Assembly (NCBI GenBank): GCA_029881215.1 | Contig: JAOUNA010000006.1 | Coordinates: 1 to 44,146, forward strand | Source of the DNA: Myxococcales bacterium | GTDB taxonomy: Bacteria; Myxococcota_A; UBA9160; SMWR01 | Direction: 5' to 3' | DNA: 44,146 bases | Part shown: in pieces, positions 22,511 through 30,456 of the stretch | How positions within the stretch are numbered: the stretch's first letter is position 1 | How the letters are laid out: each line of letters begins with the position of its first letter | Program-made: the position numbers and the translations under genes | Notes under the pieces: generated by a model | Databases searched by the model: none | Seen by the model: only the letters and a program-made list of their open reading frames with translations | What the model was told of the DNA's origin: nothing

Positions 22511-24879
22511 GTCGCCGGAGAGCGCTCGCGCTCGCCGCGGCAGCGGTCGCCATGCTGGTGTACTGCGCGCTGCATCTGCGCGTGGGAACGGATCTGACGC
22601 ACTTCATGCCCGACGGAAGCCGATCCGAGATCGCCGTGATTTCGAGTCGTCTGACCGATTCCCCCTTCACCCGCGCGATGGTGCTCTCGGTCGAGGGGCC
22701 GGATACGCAGGCGGCGGTGGCGGCCGCGTCGCAGCTGGCGGAGCTGCTTCGGGGTCACGCGGAGGTCGCCTGGGTGCGCTCCGCGGTGGGAGAGGCGGAT
22801 CTCGAGGCGCTCTACGCGCTCTACTTTCCCCGGCGCCATTATTTCCTGTCCGACCGGCCCGAGCGCGAGATCCCGGCGCTGCTCTCGGAAGCCTCGCTGC
22901 GGGAAAGCGCGAGCAGGCTGCGCCAGCGGCTCGCGTCGCCTGCCTCGAGCTTCGTCGAGCGACTGGCTGCGGCGGATCCGATCGGTGCCTTCGAGCGCAT
23001 TGCGCGCCGCTTCCGATCCGAGGAGCCCGCGCTGCGCGTGGTGCACGGGCAATTCGTCACGAGCGACGGCCGGCACGCGATCGTTCTGGCCGGAACGCAC
23101 GCCTCGGCATTCGATTCGGGAGCGCAGACGCGCCTGCTCGACGACGTATACGCGGCGTTCGCGGCGCTCGACGCCGAGAGCGGCGGCGCGCTGCGCCTCG
23201 AGATGAGCGGCGCGAACCGCTTCGCGGTCGAAGCAGAGCGCAGCATGAAGCGCGATGTCTACCGCATCGCGGCCTGCTCCTTCATGGGCGTCGCGCTGCT
23301 GTTCTTCGTCTTCGTCGCCTCGCTTCGCGGCTTCCTGGTGGTGTCCGTGCCCCCGCTGGGCGGCATGCTGATCGCGACCACGGCCGGGGTGGCCCTGTTC
23401 GGAAACATCGACGGTCTCACCATGGTGTTCGGCGCCTCGCTGATGGGCATCGCGATCGACTACTCCAATCATCTGCTCATCCATCACGGCCTCGCGCAGC
23501 CCGCGGAGTCACCGCGCGAGACGGTGCGGCGCATCCGCCCGAGCATCACCCTGGGTGCGCTCACCACCATCGCGAGCTTCGCGGGTCTCGCCCTCACGGC
23601 GTTTCCCGCCTTCCGCGAGATGAGCTTCTTCGCCGCTGTCGGCGTGGCGGCGGCTCTCGTGCTGAGCCTCCGCGTGCTGCCCGACCTGGTGGCGACGGTT
23701 CCGCCGCTGCCGCAGCGCACGCGGATCGTGGCGGCGCGCCTCGGCGCGCTCCTGACGCGGATCGGAGCGCTGCCGCGCGCCTTCCTGCTGGCGCCGCTCG
23801 CCGTCGGCGCGCTGGCGGCCCTCGCGCTGCCGCGCCTGGAGTGGTCGGACGACATGTCGCAGCTCACGCGCTTCGATCCCGAGTTCGTGGCCGAAGATCT
23901 GCGCGTTCGCGAGCGCACTTCGAGTCTCGACAACACCCGCTTCGTGCTGGGCCTGGCGCGGGACGGCACGGCGGCCCTCGCCCTGAACGAAGCGATCCAC
24001 GAGCGATTGCAGGGCGCGATCGAATCCGGCGCGCTCGAGGGGCAGCGCTCGCTGCACGGACTGCTCTGGTCCGAAGCGCTGCAGCGGCGCAACGCGGCGG
24101 TGGTCTCCGCGCAGGCGGGGCTCGAAGAGCGAGTCGAAGCCGTGTTCACGAGCGAGGGATTCCGACCCGGCGCATTTCGCGAATTCGAGGCGTTTCTCGC
24201 CGCCGCCCCGGCCGCCGCTCCGCTGCGGCTCGAGGATCTGGCGCAGAGTCCGCTGCGCGATCTGCTGGCGCCCTTCGTGTTTCGGCTCGGCGACGAGATC
24301 GCCGTCGTCACCTATCTGCGCGGGCTGCGCGCGCCCGAAGCGGTGCGCGCGGCGCTCGCGGATCTCGGCGGCGTGCACCTGCTCGACCAGCGGCGCTTCG
24401 TGAACGACATCTACCGCGAATTTCGCGAAACCAGTCTGCGACAGATGCTCGTCGGGGGCGCGCTGGTGCTGCTGCTCCTCGGTCTGCGCTATCGCGCCTG
24501 GAGGCCGGTCGTCGCGGCCTTCTTCCCCTCGGCGCTCGTCGCCCTGATCGTGCTCGCCATGCTCGCGCTCTTCGGCGTGCAGGCCAACCTGCTGCACGTC
24601 ATGAGCCTCGTCATGGTGATGGGCATGGGCGTGGATTACGGCGTATTCCTGGTGGACAGCGCGGGGCATCGGGACACGTTCGGCGCGACGATGCTGAGTC
24701 TGCTGATGTCCTGCCTCACCACCGCCTTCGTCTTCGGCACGCTCGCCTTCTCTTCGCAGCCCGCGCTGCAGGCGATCGGCGTGACCACGGGCGTCGGAAT
24801 CCTGCTCTCCTATCTGCTCGCGCCGGTCACCCTGATCGCGCTCGAGGTCGGGCGGGGTGGGCGTGCGGCGCCCCACTAG
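22507..24879 (+). CDS. MMPL/RND-family exporter of the pigment locus
   Basis: The 790-residue inner-membrane protein has an N-terminal TM segment, a large periplasmic domain (about 30-255), about five TM segments (about 255-420), a second TM and periplasmic domain and a closing TM bundle (about 645-785). MGIAIDYSNHLLIHHG and MVMGMGVDYGVFLVDS are the two copies of the RND proton-path Asp motif (GIDY/GVDY). This matches the COG4258 predicted exporter of APE loci. It would export the aryl polyene lipid, handing it to the LolA-like and lipoprotein partners. The start is GTG 22507. Confidence 0.9.
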   Translation: MSRRRALALAAAAVAMLVYCALHLRVGTDLTHFMPDGSRSEIAVISSRLTDSPFTRAMVLSVEGPDTQAAVAAASQLAELLRGHAEVAWVRSAVGEADLEALYALYFPRRHYFLSDRPEREIPALLSEASLRESASRLRQRLASPASSFVERLAAADPIGAFERIARRFRSEEPALRVVHGQFVTSDGRHAIVLAGTHASAFDSGAQTRLLDDVYAAFAALDAESGGALRLEMSGANRFAVEAERSMKRDVYRIAACSFMGVALLFFVFVASLRGFLVVSVPPLGGMLIATTAGVALFGNIDGLTMVFGASLMGIAIDYSNHLLIHHGLAQPAESPRETVRRIRPSITLGALTTIASFAGLALTAFPAFREMSFFAAVGVAAALVLSLRVLPDLVATVPPLPQRTRIVAARLGALLTRIGALPRAFLLAPLAVGALAALALPRLEWSDDMSQLTRFDPEFVAEDLRVRERTSSLDNTRFVLGLARDGTAALALNEAIHERLQGAIESGALEGQRSLHGLLWSEALQRRNAAVVSAQAGLEERVEAVFTSEGFRPGAFREFEAFLAAAPAAAPLRLEDLAQSPLRDLLAPFVFRLGDEIAVVTYLRGLRAPEAVRAALADLGGVHLLDQRRFVNDIYREFRETSLRQMLVGGALVLLLLGLRYRAWRPVVAAFFPSALVALIVLAMLALFGVQANLLHVMSLVMVMGMGVDYGVFLVDSAGHRDTFGATMLSLLMSCLTTAFVFGTLAFSSQPALQAIGVTTGVGILLSYLLAPVTLIALEVGRGGRAAPH

Positions 24880-25492
24880 GCGCGCTGCGGCGCTGGGCGC
24901 GATCGGGCCCTTGCTGTGGGTCGCCTGCGCGCATCTCGTTCCGGGCACGGGTCGGCTCGCCGAGTGTCCGGGCGCGCTGCGCGCCACGCAGGAGATTCCG
25001 GAGGATCTGCGCCTGGATCAGCGCATGCGGATTCGCGCCAAACGCATCGATGTCTCGATGCGAATCGTCGTCGAGAAGCGGGGCGGGCGCCTGGTCGTGA
25101 TCGGCCTGGACCCGCTCGGCGCGGTGCTGTTCAGCGTGGTCCAGACGGGCGTCGAGGTGGAGATCGAGGCGTTGCCGCGCGCGGTCGCGCCCGTGCCGCC
25201 GCTCAACGTGCTGCGCGATCTGCACCGGGTTCGCTTCCTGAGCGCGGACGTTCCCCCCGACGCCAGCGGCCGTGCGGAGAGCGAGCGCGACGGAACGCGC
25301 ATCACCGAGGAGTGGATCGGCGGCGCGCTGCGGCTGCGGCGCTTCGCGCGGGTGCGGGGCGCGCCGCGCGGCGAGATCGTCGTCGCATTCGGCGCGGCGC
25401 CATCCGGCGGCATCGCGCGGGCGCGGATCGAGAACGGCTGGTGCGGCTACACGGCGCAGATCGACACCTTTGTGGAGGAGTCCCTGCCGTGA
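24857..25492 (+). CDS. DUF3261-like lipoprotein of the export block
   Basis: The 211-residue product starts at GTG 24857, overlapping the exporter gene by 23 bases. A short hydrophobic N-terminus ends in WVACAH, where Cys24 may be lipidated (lipobox imperfect: Trp at -3). The body is beta-rich (RLVVIGLDPLGAVLFSVVQTG, VEVEIEALPR) and resembles DUF3261, the lipoprotein always found next to the LolA and MMPL genes of APE clusters. It probably works in outer-membrane insertion of the product. It is coupled to the next gene by GTGA. Confidence 0.75.
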   Translation: MGVRRPTRRAAALGAIGPLLWVACAHLVPGTGRLAECPGALRATQEIPEDLRLDQRMRIRAKRIDVSMRIVVEKRGGRLVVIGLDPLGAVLFSVVQTGVEVEIEALPRAVAPVPPLNVLRDLHRVRFLSADVPPDASGRAESERDGTRITEEWIGGALRLRRFARVRGAPRGEIVVAFGAAPSGGIARARIENGWCGYTAQIDTFVEESLP

Positions 25493-26007
25493 ACCGGATG
25501 GCCGCGCCCCGCTCGGTGCTCGATCTGGTGATCCGCACCCTCCTGGCGACGCTCTGGTTCGCCTGCGCGTTCTTCCTGCTGATTCCCGCGAGCTTGCTGT
25601 GGCTGGCGGGCGCCGACCTCGTGCCGCCTCCGGGCGCGACGCGCTGGGTGGGCGCGCTGCTGATCGCCGGCGCTCACCTGGCGCTCGTGTTCCCGATCGC
25701 GGCGTTCGTGCAGCGCGGGCGCGGCACCCACGCACCCTTCGATCCGCCGCGGCGGATCGTGCTCGGCGGTCTGTATCGCTGTGTGCGCAATCCGATGTAT
25801 CTGCTGTACGTGGTGATCATGCTGGGCGAAGCCGTCCTGTACCGGTCGCTGCTGCTGCTGGTCTACGCCGGCGCCTTCTGGGGACTGGCGCACGCCTACG
25901 TCGTCGGCCACGAAGAGAAGGCGCTGCGCCGGCGCTTTGGCGCGGGCTACGACGCCTACTGCCGGCGCGTCGGTCGCTGGCTGCCGCGCCTGCGCGGCGG
26001 GCGCTGA
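25489..26007 (+). CDS. ICMT/PEMT-like membrane methyltransferase
   Basis: The 172-residue protein has about four TM segments and the isoprenylcysteine-methyltransferase-like core GGLYRCVRNPMYLLYVVIMLGEA plus VGHEEKALRRRFGAGYDAYCRRVGRWLPR. These are the SAM-binding and active-site motifs of bacterial ICMT/PEMT-like enzymes. It may O-methylate the aryl head group or the carboxyl end of the polyene in the membrane. APE loci usually carry a soluble or membrane methyltransferase, so the role is plausible but inferred. The start is GTG 25489 with GGAGGAG upstream; ATG 25498 is an alternative. Confidence 0.75.
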   Translation: MNRMAAPRSVLDLVIRTLLATLWFACAFFLLIPASLLWLAGADLVPPPGATRWVGALLIAGAHLALVFPIAAFVQRGRGTHAPFDPPRRIVLGGLYRCVRNPMYLLYVVIMLGEAVLYRSLLLLVYAGAFWGLAHAYVVGHEEKALRRRFGAGYDAYCRRVGRWLPRLRGGR

Positions 26008-26014
26008 GTCGCGC

Positions 26015-27463
26015 TCAATCCAGGGGCGCCTCGCTGCGGCGCAGCTTTCCGCTCGAGGTGTGCGGCAGGGCATCCACGGCGATGAACTCGCGGGGGATCT
26101 TGTAGGCGGGCAGGCGTGCGCGGCAGTGCGCGAGCAGGTCGGCACGGCTCGCGGGGTGTGCCGCGTTCTCGGCGACGAACTGCGCCACGGGAATCTGGCC
26201 GAGCTGGGCGTGCGGGCGCGCGGAGACGCGGCTCTCGCGCACCTCCGGGTGGGCGTCGAGCACCGCCTCGACCTCCTCGGCGAAGAACTTCATGCCCGCC
26301 ATGCTGATTCGGTTGCTGCGCCGGCCGGCGAGATGCAGATCCCCGTCCGCATCGAACCAGCCCTGATCGCCGGTGCGGAAGCCATCGGGCTGCAGGATCT
26401 CGCGCGCCGGAAGCCAGGGGTCCAGGTAGGCGTCGAGCATGCCGGGGCCCCGGATGCAGATCTCCCCGGTGTGCTGCGCCGACGTGCAGCCGGAGACGGG
26501 CCGGCCGTCCTCGCCGCGCAGCCACACCTGGTAGTCCGGCAGCGGCCGGCCGAGAGACGCGGGCTTGCGCGCCGCGTGTTCCAGATTGGCGACGGGAAGC
26601 CCCACCTCGATGATGCCGAGCGCCTGCGCCACGGGAGAGCCGAAGCGGCTCGCGAAGCGCTCGGCCACGGCGCTCTGCAGTCCGTCCGCCGTCGAGATGG
26701 CGCGGCGCAGCCCGGGAAGCTGCAGGCCGGACACGTCCTTGGCCAGCAACTGGTAGTGATGCGGAGAGGCGTACAGCAGCGTGGCGCGCTCGCGGCTGGC
26801 GAGCTCGAGGATGGGGCGCGCGAGCCCGCTGGCGGGCAACAGGATCGAGGCGCCCTCGCGCAGATACAGCAGGATGGAGACCACGAAGTGGTGCGCCATC
26901 GGCAGCAGCCACAGCACGCGGTCCTGCGGCCCGATCTCGAGCGCGCGGTTCGCCGCCGTCAGGCGCGCGTCGATGGCAGCGTGGCCGAGCAGCACGCCCT
27001 TGCGCCGATTCGTCGTGCCCGACGTGAAGCGCAGATACGCCGGCTGCAGCGCGCGAAAGCTGCGGTCGCCCGCGCCGTCGACCGCGCCCGCGTCGGGGTA
27101 GGAGTCGAGGCGGAAATTCGGATCGTCCTGCTCGACTCGGTGGTGCAGGCGCGAGCGCCGCACGAGATCGTCGAGCACCGCGCCGCGGTGATCGTCGGGA
27201 ATCGGGGCGAGGCAGGCATCGGCCGCCAGGATGCCCAGAGCCAGCTCGATGAAGCCCCGGCCCTGGCGCGCCTGCAGGCCGCAGCGATCTCCCGCCCGCA
27301 CGCCTTCGGCCGCGAGCCGTTTCGCGTGGGCTTCGAAGCTCGCGACGAGCTCGGCGTAGGACACGGTCCGGGTTCCGCCCCGGCGATCGTCGAGCAGGAG
27401 CGCCGGGTGCGCCGGCCGGCGCGCCGCCTGCGCGCGAATGGCATCGATGACGGTCACGGCCAC
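26015..27463 (-). CDS. acyl/aminoacyl-AMP ligase 2 (adenylate-forming enzyme)
   Basis: This 482-residue adenylate-forming enzyme has RFTSGTTNRRKGVLLGH (P-loop), the core motifs LPMAHHFVVS and QALGIIEVGLP, GEICIRGPGML, FRTGDQGWFDADGDLHLAGR, RISMAGMKFFAEEVE and the catalytic C-terminal Lys in PHTSSGKLRRSE. It is a stand-alone ligase, shorter than the usual 500-550 residues and lacking a fused carrier. It is the last gene of a four-gene minus-strand unit with an ACP, a condensation-like protein and a flavoprotein, so it probably loads that ACP. The substrate is unknown. GTG 27463 has GAGGAG just upstream and overlaps the flavoprotein stop by 10 bases. Confidence 0.85.
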   Translation of the reverse strand: MAVTVIDAIRAQAARRPAHPALLLDDRRGGTRTVSYAELVASFEAHAKRLAAEGVRAGDRCGLQARQGRGFIELALGILAADACLAPIPDDHRGAVLDDLVRRSRLHHRVEQDDPNFRLDSYPDAGAVDGAGDRSFRALQPAYLRFTSGTTNRRKGVLLGHAAIDARLTAANRALEIGPQDRVLWLLPMAHHFVVSILLYLREGASILLPASGLARPILELASRERATLLYASPHHYQLLAKDVSGLQLPGLRRAISTADGLQSAVAERFASRFGSPVAQALGIIEVGLPVANLEHAARKPASLGRPLPDYQVWLRGEDGRPVSGCTSAQHTGEICIRGPGMLDAYLDPWLPAREILQPDGFRTGDQGWFDADGDLHLAGRRSNRISMAGMKFFAEEVEAVLDAHPEVRESRVSARPHAQLGQIPVAQFVAENAAHPASRADLLAHCRARLPAYKIPREFIAVDALPHTSSGKLRRSEAPLD

Positions 27464-28755
27464 GCGCTCTCCTCATCCGTCGCCAGAATGTGGTGCCGCA
27501 CGTCGGCGGCCGCAATCGCGGACAGATCGCTGCAGGCGTCCGCCGCCAGCGCCGCCGCCACCCCCACCGCTTGTCCCGTCGCCAGCGCCGTGCCGATCAC
27601 GCGCAGCGCGCCCAGCGCCGCGTGGCTCGCGGACACGCAGCGGCCCGCCGTGCCGAGTCGCGGGTGGGAGCGGCTCACGAGCGCGCCGAGCGGCACGGAG
27701 CAGGGCCGCTTCGGATACTCGAAGTGCGCGCGCCGGTGATCGCGCCAGAGCTCGATCGGCCAGGTCGAGACCGCCACCTCGTCGTCTCGCACCCGACCGC
27801 CGAGCACATCGTCGCGCTCGAGCGTCGCGATGCCGCGCAGGCGGCGGGTCTCGCGGATGCCGATCCGCTCGGGCCAGGCGAAGACCCGGCTCTGCTCGAA
27901 CGCGGGGCGGTTGTCGCGCAGGAAGGCCGCCACGAGTCGCGCGCTCTGCTTGGCGCGCGCTTCGAGCCGTCTCAGGCACTCCGAGTCGAGTGGGTCGTAG
28001 TCGCTTCCGGGCGGGCGCGGCACGTTGAGCGTGACGTAGACCTCATCCGCGGCCGCGCCGCGCCGCACGAGCACCGACTCGCAGCCCCCCGGCAGCCGCC
28101 CGTCGCGGACCGCGCCCGCCAGCGCCTGCGTGAGTCGCAGCCTGGCGAAGCCGGCGATCGCGCTGGTGTCAACACCGTGCAGCGTGAAGATGTAGGAGGG
28201 CGCCTGCAGCTCTTCAGGCGGCGCCTGCACGACCTCCGCGCCGCCCGCCGCGGCGAGCGCCGCGTCGCCGCTGGCATCGACGACGATGCGTGCTTCGATC
28301 TCGCGCGCGCCGCAGGCAGCGCCCCGCAGCTGCAGCACGTGCGGCGCGGCGCGATCCCGCGCGAGGCTGGCGCCGATCAGCGCGCAACGCGTCCAGAGCG
28401 AGAGGGACGGTGTCGCGGCGCACAGCTCGGCCGCGACCCGCGCGAGGCGCGGCGGGTGCGTGGGAAGCACGAAGACGCGCCCCGCCCGCTCCACGGCGCC
28501 GGCCGCGCCCGCCCGCTGCAGGCGCTCCGCGAAGTGCCGCGGCAGGCCCGGATTCGCGAAGGCGGGCGCGCCCTCGCCCGCGGGTCGGTAGAGCCCGCAG
28601 ATGGTGTGGACACAGGCCTGCGTCGCATTTCCGCCGAGCACGTCGGCGCGCTCGACCAGCAGCGTGCGCGCCCCGCGCCGCGCCGCGGCCACGGCGGCCG
28701 CGATGCCGGCCGAACCTCCGCCCACCACCGCCACGTCGAACCACGTGCGCTGCAT
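27454..28755 (-). CDS. FAD-dependent oxidoreductase (PF12831-like)
   Basis: The 433-residue protein starts with DVAVVGGGSAGIAAAVAAARRGARTLLVER, a dinucleotide fold, then DVLGGNATQACVHTICGLYRP, the FAD_oxidored-type loop. It closes with AGRCVSASHAALGALRVIGTALATGQAVGVAAAL, the flavin-binding C-terminal motif. VDASGDAALAAAGG is the internal second Rossmann contact. Such enzymes catalyse oxidations on varied substrates. It sits 8 bases after the condensation-like gene and overlaps the ligase gene by 10 bases, so it is likely to act on the ACP-bound or transferred substituent. The reaction is unknown. Confidence 0.78.
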   Translation of the reverse strand: MQRTWFDVAVVGGGSAGIAAAVAAARRGARTLLVERADVLGGNATQACVHTICGLYRPAGEGAPAFANPGLPRHFAERLQRAGAAGAVERAGRVFVLPTHPPRLARVAAELCAATPSLSLWTRCALIGASLARDRAAPHVLQLRGAACGAREIEARIVVDASGDAALAAAGGAEVVQAPPEELQAPSYIFTLHGVDTSAIAGFARLRLTQALAGAVRDGRLPGGCESVLVRRGAAADEVYVTLNVPRPPGSDYDPLDSECLRRLEARAKQSARLVAAFLRDNRPAFEQSRVFAWPERIGIRETRRLRGIATLERDDVLGGRVRDDEVAVSTWPIELWRDHRRAHFEYPKRPCSVPLGALVSRSHPRLGTAGRCVSASHAALGALRVIGTALATGQAVGVAAALAADACSDLSAIAAADVRHHILATDEESAWP

Positions 28756-28763
28756 CGCGGCGC

Positions 28764-30110
28764 TCAGGCGAGCAGATCTTCGCGGAGCTGGGCGGCGAAG
28801 ATCTCCCGCTCGCGCTGTGTCAGCACGTCGTCCTGGAAGACGTGCGTCGCGTTGAGGTGTCCCGCGTACAGGCTCATCGCGATGCAGCTCCCCGGAGAGG
28901 GCGGCACCGGTGCAACGTGGAATCCGTTGCGGATTTCGCTGCCGAGGAAGTGATCCAAGCCGTCCAGGAATTCGCCCGTGTAGGCGAAGAAGAACGAACA
29001 CAGCTCACCGCGCAGCGCGGAGCGCGCCAGGTGCGCGTACAGCCGCGTCGGCGCAAACCGCGCGAAATCCATCGCGTACACGCCGTTCTCCACGTGGCCG
29101 CTGCGGATCGCGTCCAGGCGCTGCTGCTTGAGCACGGCGAGCAGGGCGTCGAGCGAGCCCGTTTCGCTGCTCGGGACGTGGAACCACAGCAGCGAGGTGT
29201 GCGTGCGGAAGACGGCCGCGGCGGCACCCTTCGCACGCAGATTGACGGGCAGCGGCACCACGAAGCTGCCCGGATCCACGCCCCGCGCCCGGAAGACGGC
29301 GTGGTGCGCGCGGATCGCCACCGACAGGTAGAAGAGCATCGGCGTCAGGAAGCCCGCCCGGCGCTGCGCGGAGGCGACGATGCGCGCGGTCTCCTGCGTC
29401 GAGAAGGTGTGCACGTCGTAGCGCAGCGACTGGCGCGTGCGGCGCAGCGGTCCGGCCAGCGAGCGCATCGGCGGGTCGCCGAGCGCGCTCACCCAGCGCT
29501 GCCAGCGCGTGGCGCCTTCCCCGCGCTCCCGGAGGCTCCGCTCGGGCCGCTCGGCGGGTGCCAGCTCGTTGGGATCGGGGGTGATCTCCGGCGTGGCCGC
29601 GCCCCGGAAACACGCGTCGAGCCAGCGCACGAAACACTCGCTGCCGGCCCCGTCGAAGAGCAGGTGCGCCCAGCTCGCCGCGAGGTCCGTTCCGGCGGCT
29701 CCGCCGGCGTAGCGCACGATGTCGAAGCGCAGCAGCTCGCCGCGCCGCAGCGAGAGCGGCTGGTTCAGCCGCGCGGCGAAACGCGCCGGCAGCGCGGCGT
29801 CCGGCGCCGGGCTGTCATGCACTGCCACCTCGGGGAGCGGGCGCCGCGCCGCGGCGCGCGTGCAGTACGCGGGCGGCCCCACTCCCAGGCGCCGGCGGAT
29901 GGGCGCGCGCACGATCGGCTGGGCGCGCGCGACCTGCTCCACCAGCTTGGTGAAGATGCCCGCGTCGAAGCCCGGGCCGAGGCGCAGCACCAGCTGGGAG
30001 CTGTGGCTCGATCCGGCGCAGCGGCGGATCTCGTGCTCGAAGGCGCGCAGGAAGCAATCGGCGCCCGTCAGCGGAAGGTGCGCGGGCAACTGGGGCGGAA
30101 CGCCTCGCAA
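28764..30110 (-). CDS. condensation-domain/acyltransferase-like protein (HX3D)
   Basis: The 448-residue protein has the HHxxxD-family motif as ASWAHLLFDGAG, with His149 and Asp153. It also shows features of the two-lobed CAT fold seen in condensation domains and wax-ester-synthase-like transferases: DILRFDIVRY-like first lobe, FVVPLPVNLRAKG and a C-terminal AGHLNATHVFQDDVL. Such enzymes join an ACP-bound acyl or aminoacyl group to an amine or alcohol. The second His of the classic motif is replaced (AH rather than HH). The start is TTG 30110, one base after the ACP stop; no SD is visible, so coupling is expected. Confidence 0.75.
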   Translation of the reverse strand: MRGVPPQLPAHLPLTGADCFLRAFEHEIRRCAGSSHSSQLVLRLGPGFDAGIFTKLVEQVARAQPIVRAPIRRRLGVGPPAYCTRAAARRPLPEVAVHDSPAPDAALPARFAARLNQPLSLRRGELLRFDIVRYAGGAAGTDLAASWAHLLFDGAGSECFVRWLDACFRGAATPEITPDPNELAPAERPERSLRERGEGATRWQRWVSALGDPPMRSLAGPLRRTRQSLRYDVHTFSTQETARIVASAQRRAGFLTPMLFYLSVAIRAHHAVFRARGVDPGSFVVPLPVNLRAKGAAAAVFRTHTSLLWFHVPSSETGSLDALLAVLKQQRLDAIRSGHVENGVYAMDFARFAPTRLYAHLARSALRGELCSFFFAYTGEFLDGLDHFLGSEIRNGFHVAPVPPSPGSCIAMSLYAGHLNATHVFQDDVLTQREREIFAAQLREDLLA

Positions 30111-30111
30111 G

Positions 30112-30372
30112 TTAGGCGCCCGAGAGCTGCTCGTACAGCAGGGCCGCGAGCGCCTCGGCGGATTCGAGGTGTTCGGGTGTGAGCAGGCTCTCGTCCACCC
30201 AGACGCCGGTGCTCTCTTCGATGGAGAGCATGAGCTGCGTCACGGCCAGCGAGTCGAGGCCCGCCTCGAGAAGATTCGAGCGCGCCGTGAAGCTCCCGTC
30301 CACGTCGAGAATCTCGTCGCGGAGCAGCTGGAAGACGCGCTCGGTCAGCGCTTCTCGCGTCGGGATCGACAC
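30112..30372 (-). CDS. acyl/peptidyl carrier protein 2
   Basis: The 86-residue protein has LLEAGLDSLAVTQLMLSIEE, with Ser41 as phosphopantetheine site. The GLDSLAV form with a more hydrophobic helix II is closer to peptidyl or stand-alone carriers than to ACP1 and ACP3 of this locus. It heads a minus-strand unit (ACP2, condensation-like, flavoprotein, ligase 2). GTG 30372 is 7 nt after a TACCCT hexamer with no ribosome site, suggesting a leaderless start. The start is divergent from the halogenase-like gene. Confidence 0.85.
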   Translation of the reverse strand: MSIPTREALTERVFQLLRDEILDVDGSFTARSNLLEAGLDSLAVTQLMLSIEESTGVWVDESLLTPEHLESAEALAALLYEQLSGA

Positions 30373-30379
30373 GCGCAGC

Positions 30380-30385
30380 AGGGTA
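30380..30385 (-). promoter_or_regulatory. -10-like TACCCT, 7 nt before the ACP2 start
   Basis: TACCCT (minus strand) ends 7 nt before GTG 30372. It is the same hexamer as at bioA and the DAO-family gene. Candidate leaderless promoter of the second ligase-ACP unit. Confidence 0.4.
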
Positions 30386-30456
30386 GCAGCCGGCCGCGCG
30401 GGATGGCACATGGAGAGAGTGGCGGAACGGCTGAAGGGGCGGAACATTCTGTGCCC

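Noticed and set aside
26015-30372. Pyrrole-forming (proline) pathway as in DKxanthene or prodigiosin
   Set aside because: The unit has a ligase and a carrier, but the flavoprotein is a FAD_oxidored-type enzyme and not the acyl-CoA-dehydrogenase-like prolyl oxidase that such pathways need.
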